64,000 bases of DNA from CAWBRT01 sp049519595 (GTDB lineage: Bacteria > Acidobacteriota > Terriglobia > Terriglobales > Acidobacteriaceae), in the NCBI GenBank assembly GCA_049519595.1, contig JBEKQP010000001.1:17417-81416 (forward strand). The letters are read 5' to 3'. The notes beneath the pieces were generated by a model. It was not told where the DNA came from and did not search any database. It was given only the letters and a program-made list of their open reading frames with translations. Positions 25,300-33,137 of this stretch are shown here, one piece after another; positions within the stretch are counted from its first letter, which is position 1, and each line of letters opens with the position of its first letter. A program made the position numbers and the translations under genes.

Positions 25300-26175
25300 G
25301 TGTCCCTCTCTCGTAACATAGGAACTACGCTGGAAATGATCAAGTGGGAGCACTCCGTGCTGACGCTTCCGTTTGGCCTTACCGGCGCGGTGCTGGCGGC
25401 GCGCGGCCTTCCCAGCGTGCGACAGGCGGTCTGGCTGGTGGTGGCGCTGGTCTCCGCCCGGTCAGCGGCCATGGCCTTCAACCGCCTGGCAGACGCGGCC
25501 ATCGATGCCGAAAACCCGCGAACAGCATCGCGCGCCATTCCCGCCGGACTTCTCTCGCGGCAATTCGTCTTCTGGTTTGTCGTGGTGTTCTCGCTGATCC
25601 TGATTTTCGCAGCGAGGATGCTGAGCCAGCTTGCATTCTATCTCTCGCCCGTGGCGCTGGTCATCCTCTTCGGCTACTCATACACCAAACGCTTCACGCG
25701 CTGGGCGCATGTGTTCCTGGGTCTGGCCATGGGGATCGCCCCAGCCGCCGCGTGGGTGGCGATCCGGGGCACGCTGGACCCGAAAATCTTCATCGTGACC
25801 GGCGCGGTCATGTTCTGGGGGGGCGGCTTCGATATTTTGTATAGCTGCCAGGACTACGAGCATGATTGCCGCGCCGGATTGTACTCCGTCCCCCGGGCCT
25901 TTGGCATCGCGAGGGCGCTGGTGCTGGCGCGCATCTTCCACGTCGTCGCCTTTGGACTGTTTCTGTGGATGGTGTTCGCGTTTGCGCTAGGTCCGGTGGC
26001 ACTGGTGGGAGTGCTGCTGGTGGGAGCGCTGCTGATTTATGAGCACTCGCTGGTGCGGGCGAACGACCTGAGCAGACTCAACGCGGCGTTTTTCACCACC
26101 AACGGCTTTATTTCCATGCTGCTGCTGGGCTTTATTGCCGCCGATCTGCTGATCCGGCACGGCTCCAGCCTTTAG
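25300..26175 (+). CDS. mqnP: UbiA-family prenyltransferase, probable menaquinone route (MqnP-like)
   Basis: Polytopic membrane prenyltransferase of 291 residues with eight or nine helices. The first Asp-rich motif is N61-RLAD-x3-D69 in AFNRLADAAIDAENPRT, the second is DILYSCQDYEHDCRAG; both bind the prenyl diphosphate through magnesium. The 4-hydroxybenzoate (UbiA) and futalosine-route (MqnP) enzymes look alike. Context decides: the MqnE gene follows after 31 nt, so prenylation of the 1,4-dihydroxy-6-naphthoate-type intermediate is likely. Start GTG. The symbol rests on context and is less sure than the family. Confidence 0.85.
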   Translation: MSLSRNIGTTLEMIKWEHSVLTLPFGLTGAVLAARGLPSVRQAVWLVVALVSARSAAMAFNRLADAAIDAENPRTASRAIPAGLLSRQFVFWFVVVFSLILIFAARMLSQLAFYLSPVALVILFGYSYTKRFTRWAHVFLGLAMGIAPAAAWVAIRGTLDPKIFIVTGAVMFWGGGFDILYSCQDYEHDCRAGLYSVPRAFGIARALVLARIFHVVAFGLFLWMVFAFALGPVALVGVLLVGALLIYEHSLVRANDLSRLNAAFFTTNGFISMLLLGFIAADLLIRHGSSL

Positions 26176-26206
26176 AAATGGTTCTTTGTGCGTTATCATC
26201 GAAAAG

Positions 26207-27349
26207 ATGTTTGGCTCGGAGAATAAACACCGCCCATTTCAAACAGACGATCCCAGGCTGCTGCCAATCGCCGACAAGGTGGCGCGGCAGGAACGTCTGA
26301 CGTCTGAAGATGGCCTCGCCCTCTACCAGACGAGCGATATCCTCGCTGTCGGCTGGCTGGCTAACCAGGTGCGCGAACGCATGCATGGCGATGTCGCGTA
26401 CTTCAATGTCAACCGTCACATCAACCCAACCAACGTCTGCGTAGCGGCTTGCCGGCTGTGTGCCTTTGGCCGCAGAAAAGACGTCCCCGGGGCCTACACA
26501 ATGGCTTTGGAGGAGGCTTGGCGCGCGGCGGCTTCGGGCTACACGGAAGCGGTGACGGAGTTTCACATCGTCGGTGGCCTGCACCCTGACTTGCCGCTAG
26601 AATATTTCTTAGATCTGTTTCGCGGTCTCAGGGAGCGGTTTCCGAAGGTGCACCTCAAGGCGTTCACCATGGTGGAGGTTGCGTTCTTCGCCAAGCGTGC
26701 CAAGCTCTCGATACGCGAGACGCTGCTGAAAATGAAAGAGGCAGGCGTGCAATCGATGCCCGGTGGAGGAGCGGAAATCTTCGCCGAACGGGTGCGCTCA
26801 ATCATCTGCGACCACAAGATCGATGGAAACGAGTGGCTGGAAACGGCGCGTATCGCTCACGAGGTCGGGCTGAAGTCGAACGCCACCATGCTCTACGGGC
26901 ACATCGAGAACGACGAGGACAGGGTGGATCATCTGGTGAAGCTGCGAGCCCTGCAGGACGAGACCCATGGGTTCCAGTGTTTTATTCCGCTCTCGTTCCA
27001 TCCCGCCAATACCATGCTCGAACACCTGCCTACCACCACCGGCATGCAGGACATCAAGCAAATAGCGGTCTCGCGGTTGGTGCTGGACAACTTCCCGCAC
27101 ATCAAGTCCTACTGGCAAATGATGACTCCTAAGGTGGCACAGATTTCGCTGTGCTTTGGAGCTGACGATATCGATGGCACGGTGGTGGAAGAAAAGATCT
27201 ACCACGACGCGGGAGCGACGACGCCCCAGGGTCTTCGCCGCCATGACTTGATCAGGTTGATCAAGGAAGCTGGGCGGGAGCCGTTGGAGCGAGACACGCT
27301 GTATCGGCGGGTGACTCGGGACGAAACTTCGTTCACGGTTGCCGTCTAG
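26207..27349 (+). CDS. mqnE: Aminofutalosine synthase MqnE
   Basis: Radical SAM enzyme of the futalosine menaquinone pathway, 380 residues. It joins 3-[(1-carboxyvinyl)oxy]benzoate to an adenosyl group to form aminofutalosine. The cluster motif is C78-VAA-C82-RL-C85 in PTNVCVAACRLCAF, and the segments VTEFHIVGGLHPDLPLEY and VHLKAFTMVEV are characteristic of MqnE rather than MqnC. The ATG at 26207 is preferred to a TTG seven codons earlier. It follows the UbiA-type gene closely, so the two probably share a transcript. Other mqn genes are not in the window. Confidence 0.92.
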   Translation: MFGSENKHRPFQTDDPRLLPIADKVARQERLTSEDGLALYQTSDILAVGWLANQVRERMHGDVAYFNVNRHINPTNVCVAACRLCAFGRRKDVPGAYTMALEEAWRAAASGYTEAVTEFHIVGGLHPDLPLEYFLDLFRGLRERFPKVHLKAFTMVEVAFFAKRAKLSIRETLLKMKEAGVQSMPGGGAEIFAERVRSIICDHKIDGNEWLETARIAHEVGLKSNATMLYGHIENDEDRVDHLVKLRALQDETHGFQCFIPLSFHPANTMLEHLPTTTGMQDIKQIAVSRLVLDNFPHIKSYWQMMTPKVAQISLCFGADDIDGTVVEEKIYHDAGATTPQGLRRHDLIRLIKEAGREPLERDTLYRRVTRDETSFTVAV

Positions 27350-27748
27350 GCGGGCTGCGGAAGGTAGTCTGTAGGGCCCAACTCGAAGCTTCGCCATATC
27401 CGCTTCGCCTGCAGCTCCGCAAATATAGCCGCCAGCGAGAATGCATGCTCCCCACTCCGCAGGGGCTCTTTTGTGCCCTGGAAACGTTCCTAGGGGCGCG
27501 CTGATGGGGCGGTGGAGTAACGGGCCCTAGTTCGATCATACTTTCACCCCGAATGCTTGCAATTCTGATTGGCATTGCCGTCCGCAGGTCAGATTCCTGA
27601 GTGGCAGGCCCCGTGCAAGTCCGCGCCTGTTAGAGGGTTTCATTCATTGGTGAAGCAACTGTCTTTTGTCTGCACGCTTCAGTAACAGCAGGTGTACAAT
27701 TCCCGGACACAGGGACTTTGGGAGCCACTCCTGTAACGGAGCCCATGA
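27350..27748. other. Long leader region upstream of the HPF-sigma gene
   Basis: About 400 nt without a supported gene. A weak cccc/gggg hairpin with following cttttg lies at 27451-27475 and might end the mqn transcript. The rest (ggcaggccccgtgcaag..., tgtacaattcccgg at about 27692) may carry the promoter of the next operon. It did not match a riboswitch class I know. Confidence 0.45.
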
Positions 27749-28795
27749 ATGAACGTCCATTTCACGTACAAACTTTCAAAAACTGCCGATCTCGAAAATC
27801 TGATCACACAACGAATTGAAAAACTACAAAAGCGCCTTCAGGTGTTTCGGCCCGACATGATTTCGCTGTATGGTTCGGTCGATGAGCATCCGAAGATGGG
27901 CTTCAACGTAGCGCTGAATCTGCGCTTGCCGTCCGGGCAACTGGCTGCGCGCGAAGTCGGCGACACGGCACCGAGCGCGATTAAGAGTTGCTTTGAGAGC
28001 CTGAAGGAGCAACTCGCGAAGCACATGGATCACCTGCGGGCCGCGTACAAGTGGCCACGCAGAAGGCGCCCGGCGGGACGTACCCGCGCGGAAACGCAGG
28101 TGCCCTTCGAAGAGACACTTGCGTCCGTGCAGGCCGACGTCGTTTCCGCCCAGGATGTTAATGGCTGGCTGAATGCGAATCTCGACAAATTGCAGCGATT
28201 CGTCGAGCGGGAACTTCGCTACCGCAGCAACAGCGGGCAGCTGCGTGCGCAACAGATAACACCAGAGGAGGTAATCAGCGAGGCCATCGCGAACGCGCTG
28301 GACGGCCGCACGGAAAAACCCGAGAAATTTACGCTGGAGCCCTGGCTGTACTTTCTTTCACGGGCCGCCATCGATCGTCTGGCGGAGCAAGCTCGCGGCG
28401 CAGAGGGTGAAGTCGGATTGGACTCTAGCGTGCGGGCAGAGGAGGCCACCGGAAGCGACGAGGCCATGCTCCAGTTCCATCATCCCGACGAAATGCTTAC
28501 CAACGAGAATGTCATTCCCGATGGTGCAACCGCGACGCCGGAGGAGATCGCCGCTAGCGACGAAGTGATGGGAATGATCGAGACGGTTTTGCGCAACGCG
28601 CATCACGAAGACCGGGAGGCTTTCATCCTGTTCACGATGGAAGGGTTCACCGTGCAGGAAATAGCCGTGATTACCGAGCGCAAGCCGGAAGAGGTCCGAA
28701 CGTCGATTGCAAAAGCACGCGAACAACTGCGGAAAGCACTGCCGGTTGCCGAGCAGTTGAGGAACAAGCTGATCGAGCATTCCAAATCCGCCTAA
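27749..28795 (+). CDS. HPF/RaiA ribosome-hibernation domain fused to sigma-70-like regions
   Basis: A 348-residue two-part protein. Residues 1-105 have the HPF/RaiA (S30AE) pattern: FTYKLSKTADLENLITQRI, the second helix ending AIKSCFESLKEQL, and a basic patch KWPRRRR; this domain normally sits in the decoding centre of idle 30S subunits. Residues about 142-215 look like sigma region 2 (LDKLQRFVERELRYR, LEPWLYFLSRAAIDRL). An acidic linker (218-268) leads to sigma region 4 (about 275-332), with a helix-turn-helix in FTVQEIAVITERKPEEVRTSI. It could bind both ribosome and RNA polymerase or promoter DNA; that is inference. ATG chosen from CGGAG upstream and the domain start. A release-factor homologue follows after 40 nt. 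Confidence 0.82.
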   Translation: MNVHFTYKLSKTADLENLITQRIEKLQKRLQVFRPDMISLYGSVDEHPKMGFNVALNLRLPSGQLAAREVGDTAPSAIKSCFESLKEQLAKHMDHLRAAYKWPRRRRPAGRTRAETQVPFEETLASVQADVVSAQDVNGWLNANLDKLQRFVERELRYRSNSGQLRAQQITPEEVISEAIANALDGRTEKPEKFTLEPWLYFLSRAAIDRLAEQARGAEGEVGLDSSVRAEEATGSDEAMLQFHHPDEMLTNENVIPDGATATPEEIAASDEVMGMIETVLRNAHHEDREAFILFTMEGFTVQEIAVITERKPEEVRTSIAKAREQLRKALPVAEQLRNKLIEHSKSA

Positions 28796-28835
28796 ACAAC
28801 CAGAACGAGTCCAAGAGTATTGAGGAGAGGTGTCG

Positions 28836-29996
28836 ATGATTACGCGAAGAGAAATCCGCGCTCTGGCCGAATTTCAATCGGCCCGAGGATGTGCAGTCAC
28901 GTTTTACTATCAGCCCGACACACCGGCGAACCAGTCTCATCGGGAGGAAGCAATCCTGGTGAAGGATTTGGGGCGTGCGGCGCTTCGCGAAGCCGAGAAA
29001 GAGGGTCGCAACGATTATGCGCGCGCCGACCTGAGCCGAATTCTCGAGCTGGCGGAGCGTCTCCACGGGAATGCCGGGAAGGCGAAGGCGGTCTTTGCCG
29101 ACTCGTCACAGAACGTCTGGCGTGAGTTTGACATTCCGGCATGGCTGGACAAGACGCGGGTGTTGATCGATCGTCGGTTTCATCTCAGACCGCTGGCGCC
29201 GCTGCTGGAGGTGAATCCGCGGGTATGCGTTTGCGTCGTGGATCGCAGCAAAGCGCGACTTTTCGACTACCAGAATGAAATCTGCAAGGAGGTTATCGGA
29301 TTTTTCACCGAGTCGCCGCGAGTGGGCGAGAGCACGGGAGGGGGAGGCTACGATGCCGGACACATCTCCCGGCGCGTTTCCGAATTTGCCAAGCAGCACT
29401 ATAAAAAGGTGGCGGATACGATTCTGAAATTCTTTGAACGCGGCAGTTGCGAGAGTCTGGCGGTGGGAATCCGCGACGAGAATTGGCTCGAATTCGAATC
29501 TGTGCTGCACCCTTACCTCAAAAAGAATCTGGTCGGCCGCTTCCATGCCGATCCCGATACAGCGACTCCTCAGCAACTGAAAGGAAAGCTCGAACGGCTG
29601 CTGGATGAGTACGAACTGAATCGGCACCGAGGGCTCGTCCGCGAGGTGCTGGGGGAAGCGCAGCGGAAGGCTCGCGGGGCAGTCGGCTTGCGGCGCGTGC
29701 TGCGCTCGCTGGAAACCGGAGAGATTCAGACACTGCTGCTGGGAGAGCACTTTCAGGCCCCTGGCGTCGAGTGCCGCCATTGTGGGCATGTAGACCTGAA
29801 AGTCTATCCCAACTGCGCAATCTGCTCGCATCCTGTCGCTGCCGTAGAGGATATCAGCGACGCGATCCTGGGAGCGGCACTGCGTGGCGGCATAGAGGTG
29901 GTCTACGTGAGAGACGATTCCGAATTGGAAGCGGCAGGAAATATCGCCGCGCTGCTACGCTTCCGGGCGGACCAACGGAGAGCGGTTGCCTCATAG
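28836..29996 (+). CDS. Bacterial archaeo-eukaryotic-type release factor homologue (baeRF/eRF1-like)
   Basis: A 386-residue protein with the three-domain plan of eRF1/Pelota/Vms1-type proteins. The central domain begins at VCVCVVDRSKARLFDY. The loop that carries GGQ in peptide-releasing factors reads STGGGGYDAGHISRRVSEF (Gly 168-171, Tyr 172), so the catalytic Gln is not evident. The third domain contains a zinc ribbon C313-x2-C316...C327-x2-C330 and ends in GIEVVYVRDDSELEAAGNIAALLRF. Bacterial members are thought to act in ribosome rescue or quality control. The ATG at 28836 has GAGGAGAGG upstream. Pairing with an HPF-sigma fusion points to a role on stalled or hibernating ribosomes (inference). 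Confidence 0.82.
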   Translation: MITRREIRALAEFQSARGCAVTFYYQPDTPANQSHREEAILVKDLGRAALREAEKEGRNDYARADLSRILELAERLHGNAGKAKAVFADSSQNVWREFDIPAWLDKTRVLIDRRFHLRPLAPLLEVNPRVCVCVVDRSKARLFDYQNEICKEVIGFFTESPRVGESTGGGGYDAGHISRRVSEFAKQHYKKVADTILKFFERGSCESLAVGIRDENWLEFESVLHPYLKKNLVGRFHADPDTATPQQLKGKLERLLDEYELNRHRGLVREVLGEAQRKARGAVGLRRVLRSLETGEIQTLLLGEHFQAPGVECRHCGHVDLKVYPNCAICSHPVAAVEDISDAILGAALRGGIEVVYVRDDSELEAAGNIAALLRFRADQRRAVAS

Positions 29997-30017
29997 ACTT
30001 GTAGGGTGCGAAACATG

Positions 30018-30056
30018 GGCGTGGCCTTTTGGCTGCGCCTTTTTTGTTGTTTTTTA
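30018..30056 (+). terminator. Intrinsic terminator of the HPF-sigma/baeRF operon
   Basis: A 9-bp stem ggcgtggcc/ggctgcgcc (two G-U pairs) with loop tttt, followed by tttttt and a second T-run, 21 nt after the release-factor stop codon. Confidence 0.85.
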
Positions 30057-30122
30057 CGGTTGCGCTACGATACGTTGGGTCGGTTAGCAACCTATGAGCA
30101 GCGTTGGGTCGGAGGCTGATCC

Positions 30123-30800
30123 ATGTCATTGCCGCAAGCATCACAGATACACTCCTTTTTCTCTTCCTTTGGCACTTTTTCGGTTGTGGCATTGAGTTCG
30201 GTGTTCTTTCTCGTCGATCCATTCGCCGCCATCCCGGCATTCCTGGCGATGACCGCGAACCATGAAGCTACGGTCAGACGCCGAATGGCGAAGCGCGCTG
30301 CCTGGACGTGTTTCGGAGTGCTGTCGGTGTTTGCATTGTCGGGCGGGATGATCTTCCGCATGTTTGGCATCACGCTGGCAGCTTTTGAAATCGCAGGTGG
30401 GTTGATTCTGTTGTTGATAGGGCTTGAGATGATTCAGGCGCGTCGCTCCGCCACCCAGGAACACACCAGTGAAACCCTGGAAGGAGCCATGAAGGAAGAC
30501 ATAGGAATTACACCGCTCGGCGTGCCGATGTTGGCCGGGCCGGGGGCAATTTCAACCGTGATGGTGCTGACCGGAGCTTCTCCGCGTTGGCTTCACATCT
30601 CGGTGGTGTGGTTGGCCATCGTGGTGACGTCCTTCGCCTCTTACGTGATCCTGGCGGGTGCGGACCGCATTCGCCGACGGCTTGGCGAAACGGGAATCCG
30701 CATCATGATGCGCATGATGGGCTTGCTGCTGACCGCCATCGCAGTCCAGTTCGTGATCAACGGGTTGGTTTTGATTGGCGTGATTCAGGGTGGTGGGTAA
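30123..30800 (+). CDS. MarC family inner-membrane protein
   Basis: A 225-residue protein of the MarC/YchE/YhgN family with six predicted membrane helices. The start SSVFFLVDPFAAIPAFLAMT and the GITPLGVPMLAGPGAIST motif are diagnostic. Although long listed as multiple-antibiotic-resistance proteins, MarC members have no proven transport role; the LAGPGAIST part looks like a transporter re-entrant element. The ATG has GGAGG seven nucleotides upstream. It is separated from the preceding operon by a strong terminator, so it has its own promoter. Confidence 0.9.
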   Translation: MSLPQASQIHSFFSSFGTFSVVALSSVFFLVDPFAAIPAFLAMTANHEATVRRRMAKRAAWTCFGVLSVFALSGGMIFRMFGITLAAFEIAGGLILLLIGLEMIQARRSATQEHTSETLEGAMKEDIGITPLGVPMLAGPGAISTVMVLTGASPRWLHISVVWLAIVVTSFASYVILAGADRIRRRLGETGIRIMMRMMGLLLTAIAVQFVINGLVLIGVIQGGG

Positions 30801-30922
30801 GGCCGCGACGCTGAGAGCTGACGGCGGGAACCTGGCTTTTTTTCAGGCGCGATGGTTCCGTTTGGGGCGAGGTGGTTTTTGGGCGTAAGTTACGATAAAC
30901 CTGTTTACAACAATGAACTGGA

Positions 30923-31378
30923 ATGTTCGCGCCATTTCAGCGTAAATTGCTGCAAGTGAAACGCCTTCAGCAGGACAAACCGAGCCTCCTAGAAGGACAG
31001 CTAAGCAAGCGTGGGACAGCTATCCTTGTCGTGATATTCCTCGCGATTGCCATCGCAGCCGACCAATTACGACCGGGGTGGGGGCGTTCCGCAGGAACAA
31101 CCGCTGGCGTCTTTGCCGCCGCTTCAGTCATGTGGCCACAGTTCCGAAGAGAATGGTGGTTTTGGTTCACACTGTTGCCGCTGTTCGCTCTGCAAGTGAT
31201 CGTCTTTGTGCGCTTTCAGGGATTCCGATTGTTTGTCGAGCAGGCAGCCCCCGCTGTGTGGTTCCTGCTCGGCCTAGCAGACTTCGTGTGCGTTGCAACG
31301 GCAGTGGTTCTTATAGCTCAATTTGCAAGACGAAGGAAGGGCACTGGATGCGAGAAGAACGAACACAGTTCATCGTAA
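30923..31378 (+). CDS. Small hypothetical membrane protein
   Basis: A predicted 151-residue protein with a basic N-terminus and three or four hydrophobic helices (GTAILVVIFLAIAIAA, the region after EWWFWFTLLPLFALQV, and AVWFLLGLADFVCVATAVVLIA), ending in a basic/serine tail. No family was recognised. Frame and composition look like a real gene, but the Shine-Dalgarno sequence is weak. The following gap is filled with inverted repeats. Confidence 0.6.
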   Translation: MFAPFQRKLLQVKRLQQDKPSLLEGQLSKRGTAILVVIFLAIAIAADQLRPGWGRSAGTTAGVFAAASVMWPQFRREWWFWFTLLPLFALQVIVFVRFQGFRLFVEQAAPAVWFLLGLADFVCVATAVVLIAQFARRRKGTGCEKNEHSSS

Positions 31379-31476
31379 TTGTTGTGAAATCGTCTTCTCA
31401 ACAATTAGGGGCGAGATGAGCGCGAGTGGGAGATAAAGCGCAAATTGGGTCAACCGGCGACACCAGAAGAAATTAC

Positions 31477-31516
31477 CCCAGGTTAGCGTCGAAGAGCGCG
31501 GCGCGGAACCTGGGGC
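31477..31516. repeat. Dispersed inverted repeat, family B
   Basis: Perfect 9-bp arms ccccaggtt and aacctgggg around a 22-nt loop, between two converging genes. Confidence 0.7.
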
Positions 31517-31530
31517 ACCTGGCTGGTGGC

Positions 31531-31559
31531 CCACTCAACGCGTTGTTCGTTGAGTGGGG
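31531..31559. repeat. Dispersed inverted repeat, family C variant
   Basis: Arms cccactcaac and gttgagtggg with a short loop. The flanks (ggtggc before, gtagtt after) match those of the other family C copies although the inner arm differs. Confidence 0.6.
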
Positions 31560-31588
31560 TAGTTAAGGAGTATGTTCAATGATCACTA

Positions 31589-31621
31589 CCCCACTCAAGC
31601 CAACAGAAGGCTTGAATGGGG
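31589..31621. repeat. Dispersed inverted repeat, family C (inverted copy)
   Basis: Arms ccccactcaagcc and ggcttgaatgggg with loop aacagaa. It is the reverse complement of the copy at 7637, placed just beyond the stop codon of the acyl-CoA dehydrogenase gene. Confidence 0.7.
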
Positions 31622-31653
31622 CACCCAAACCTGCACACTCCTACACAAACAGC

Positions 31654-32832
31654 TCAGAAGGCGTCAATCCCGGTGATGGCCGTGCCCAGGATAAGGGTGT
31701 GGACATCGTGGGTTCCTTCATAGGTCTTGACCGACTCCAGATTCGCCATGTGGCGGAAGACCGGGTATTCGTCGGCGATGCCGTTGGCGCCCAGAATATC
31801 GCGCGCCAAACGTGCGCACTCCAGCGCCATCCAGACGTTATTCCGCTTGGCCATGGAGATGTGCTGGTGTCCAGCTTTTCCCTCATCCTTAAGACGGCCG
31901 ACTTGCAGGACGAGGAGTTGTCCCTTGGTGATCTCGCTCAACATCCAAACCAGCTTCTCCTGCACCAGTTGATGCGATGCGATCGGCTTGTCATGGAACT
32001 GCTTGCGGAATAACGCATACTGAAGCGCCGTGTCGTAGCACGCCATAGCGGCGCCGAGCGCTCCCCACGCAATCCCGTACCGGGCCTGGTTCAAACACAT
32101 GAGCGCCGACTTAAGCCCATCGGATTTCGGCAGGATGTTCTGACAGGGAATGCGGACGTCCTGCAACGAGAGGGAAGAGGTGACCGAGGCGCGCAGCGAC
32201 CATTTCCCGTGCACGTCCTGTGCACTGAAGCCGGGCCGATCGGTCTCGACCAGAAAACCGCGGACTTTGCCGTCTTGTTCCTCGTTCTTTGCCCAGATCA
32301 CGGCAACGTCGGCAATGGAGCCAGAGGTGATCCACATTTTCTCGCCGCTCAGCACGTACTCGTGGCCCTCGCGGCGCGCACGCGTGCGCATGGCCCCGGG
32401 ATTGGAGCCCGCATCGGGTTCGGTGAGGCCGAAGCAGCCGAGTTTATCTCCCGCAGCCATCGGTGGAAGCCACTGTTCTTTCTGTTCTTCGCTGCCGAAG
32501 GCGTGAATGGGATACATGCAGAGCGCCGATTGTACGCTGACGAAGGAGCGCACGCCGCTATCTCCGCGTTCCATCTCCTGCATGATGAGGCCGTACTCGA
32601 CGTTGTTCATCTCGGCGCAGCCATAACCCCGCAAGGTGGCGCCGAAGAATCCGAGTTCGGCCATGGGTTGCACCAGTTCCCGCGGGAAGCGGCCGTCCCG
32701 GTTGCACTCTTCGATGATGGGAATCAGATTGTCTTCGATGAACTGGCGCGAAGTGTCACGCACCATGATTTCTTCGTCGGAAAGTAGCGAATCGAATTGG
32801 ATGAAATCGAAGCCCTTAAATTTGATTGCCAT
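31654..32832 (-). CDS. Acyl-CoA dehydrogenase, glutaryl-CoA dehydrogenase-like
   Basis: FAD enzyme of the acyl-CoA dehydrogenase family, 392 residues. SVQSALCMYPIHAFGSEEQK, LGCFGLTEPDAGSNPGAM and the catalytic-base region TYEGTHDVHTLILGTAITG are those of glutaryl-CoA dehydrogenases (oxidative decarboxylation of glutaryl-CoA to crotonyl-CoA in lysine, tryptophan and aromatic breakdown). The Glu of YEG is present. Glutaryl specificity needs an Arg that I cannot place with certainty, so related short-chain substrates remain possible. Single gene, divergent from the alpha/beta hydrolase gene. Confidence 0.88.
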   Translation of the reverse strand: MAIKFKGFDFIQFDSLLSDEEIMVRDTSRQFIEDNLIPIIEECNRDGRFPRELVQPMAELGFFGATLRGYGCAEMNNVEYGLIMQEMERGDSGVRSFVSVQSALCMYPIHAFGSEEQKEQWLPPMAAGDKLGCFGLTEPDAGSNPGAMRTRARREGHEYVLSGEKMWITSGSIADVAVIWAKNEEQDGKVRGFLVETDRPGFSAQDVHGKWSLRASVTSSLSLQDVRIPCQNILPKSDGLKSALMCLNQARYGIAWGALGAAMACYDTALQYALFRKQFHDKPIASHQLVQEKLVWMLSEITKGQLLVLQVGRLKDEGKAGHQHISMAKRNNVWMALECARLARDILGANGIADEYPVFRHMANLESVKTYEGTHDVHTLILGTAITGIDAF

Positions 32833-33137
32833 AAGCCCTCAGGGCAGACGCCTGTTCGGCCCTGCCGCATATGAATTGAATTTGTAAAGCGAACCTAGCC
32901 AACCTTAGCACAACAGCCGGGAAAATGAAGGGGCATGGGCAATCCTGAGGGCTGAGAACCCCGGGAGAATGAACCTTGGGGCAAGCAATGAGCGATAATC
33001 TGACAAGAGCGGCACAGGCGATTTTTCCACCGCGCAAGCACCTGCGATGGCGCAAAAAATAGGGGAGTCGATGAGACTCCCCACAGAAGCGACAGAGGCG
33101 ATATCAGTTGGTGAGATTCAGGTAGGGAGCGCTCTGG
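32833..33137. other. Divergent region with an orphan terminator
   Basis: About 300 nt between the acyl-CoA dehydrogenase (leftward) and alpha/beta hydrolase (rightward) genes. Besides a minus-strand terminator-like hairpin near 33062 I saw no other signal. Confidence 0.5.
33055..33082 (-). terminator. Terminator-like hairpin upstream of the acyl-CoA dehydrogenase
   Basis: Perfect 8-bp arms ggggagtc/gactcccc with a 5-nt loop. Read leftward, it is followed by tattttttg. It lies about 230 nt before the dehydrogenase start, so it may be an attenuator in its leader or may end an unseen leftward transcript. Confidence 0.5.
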
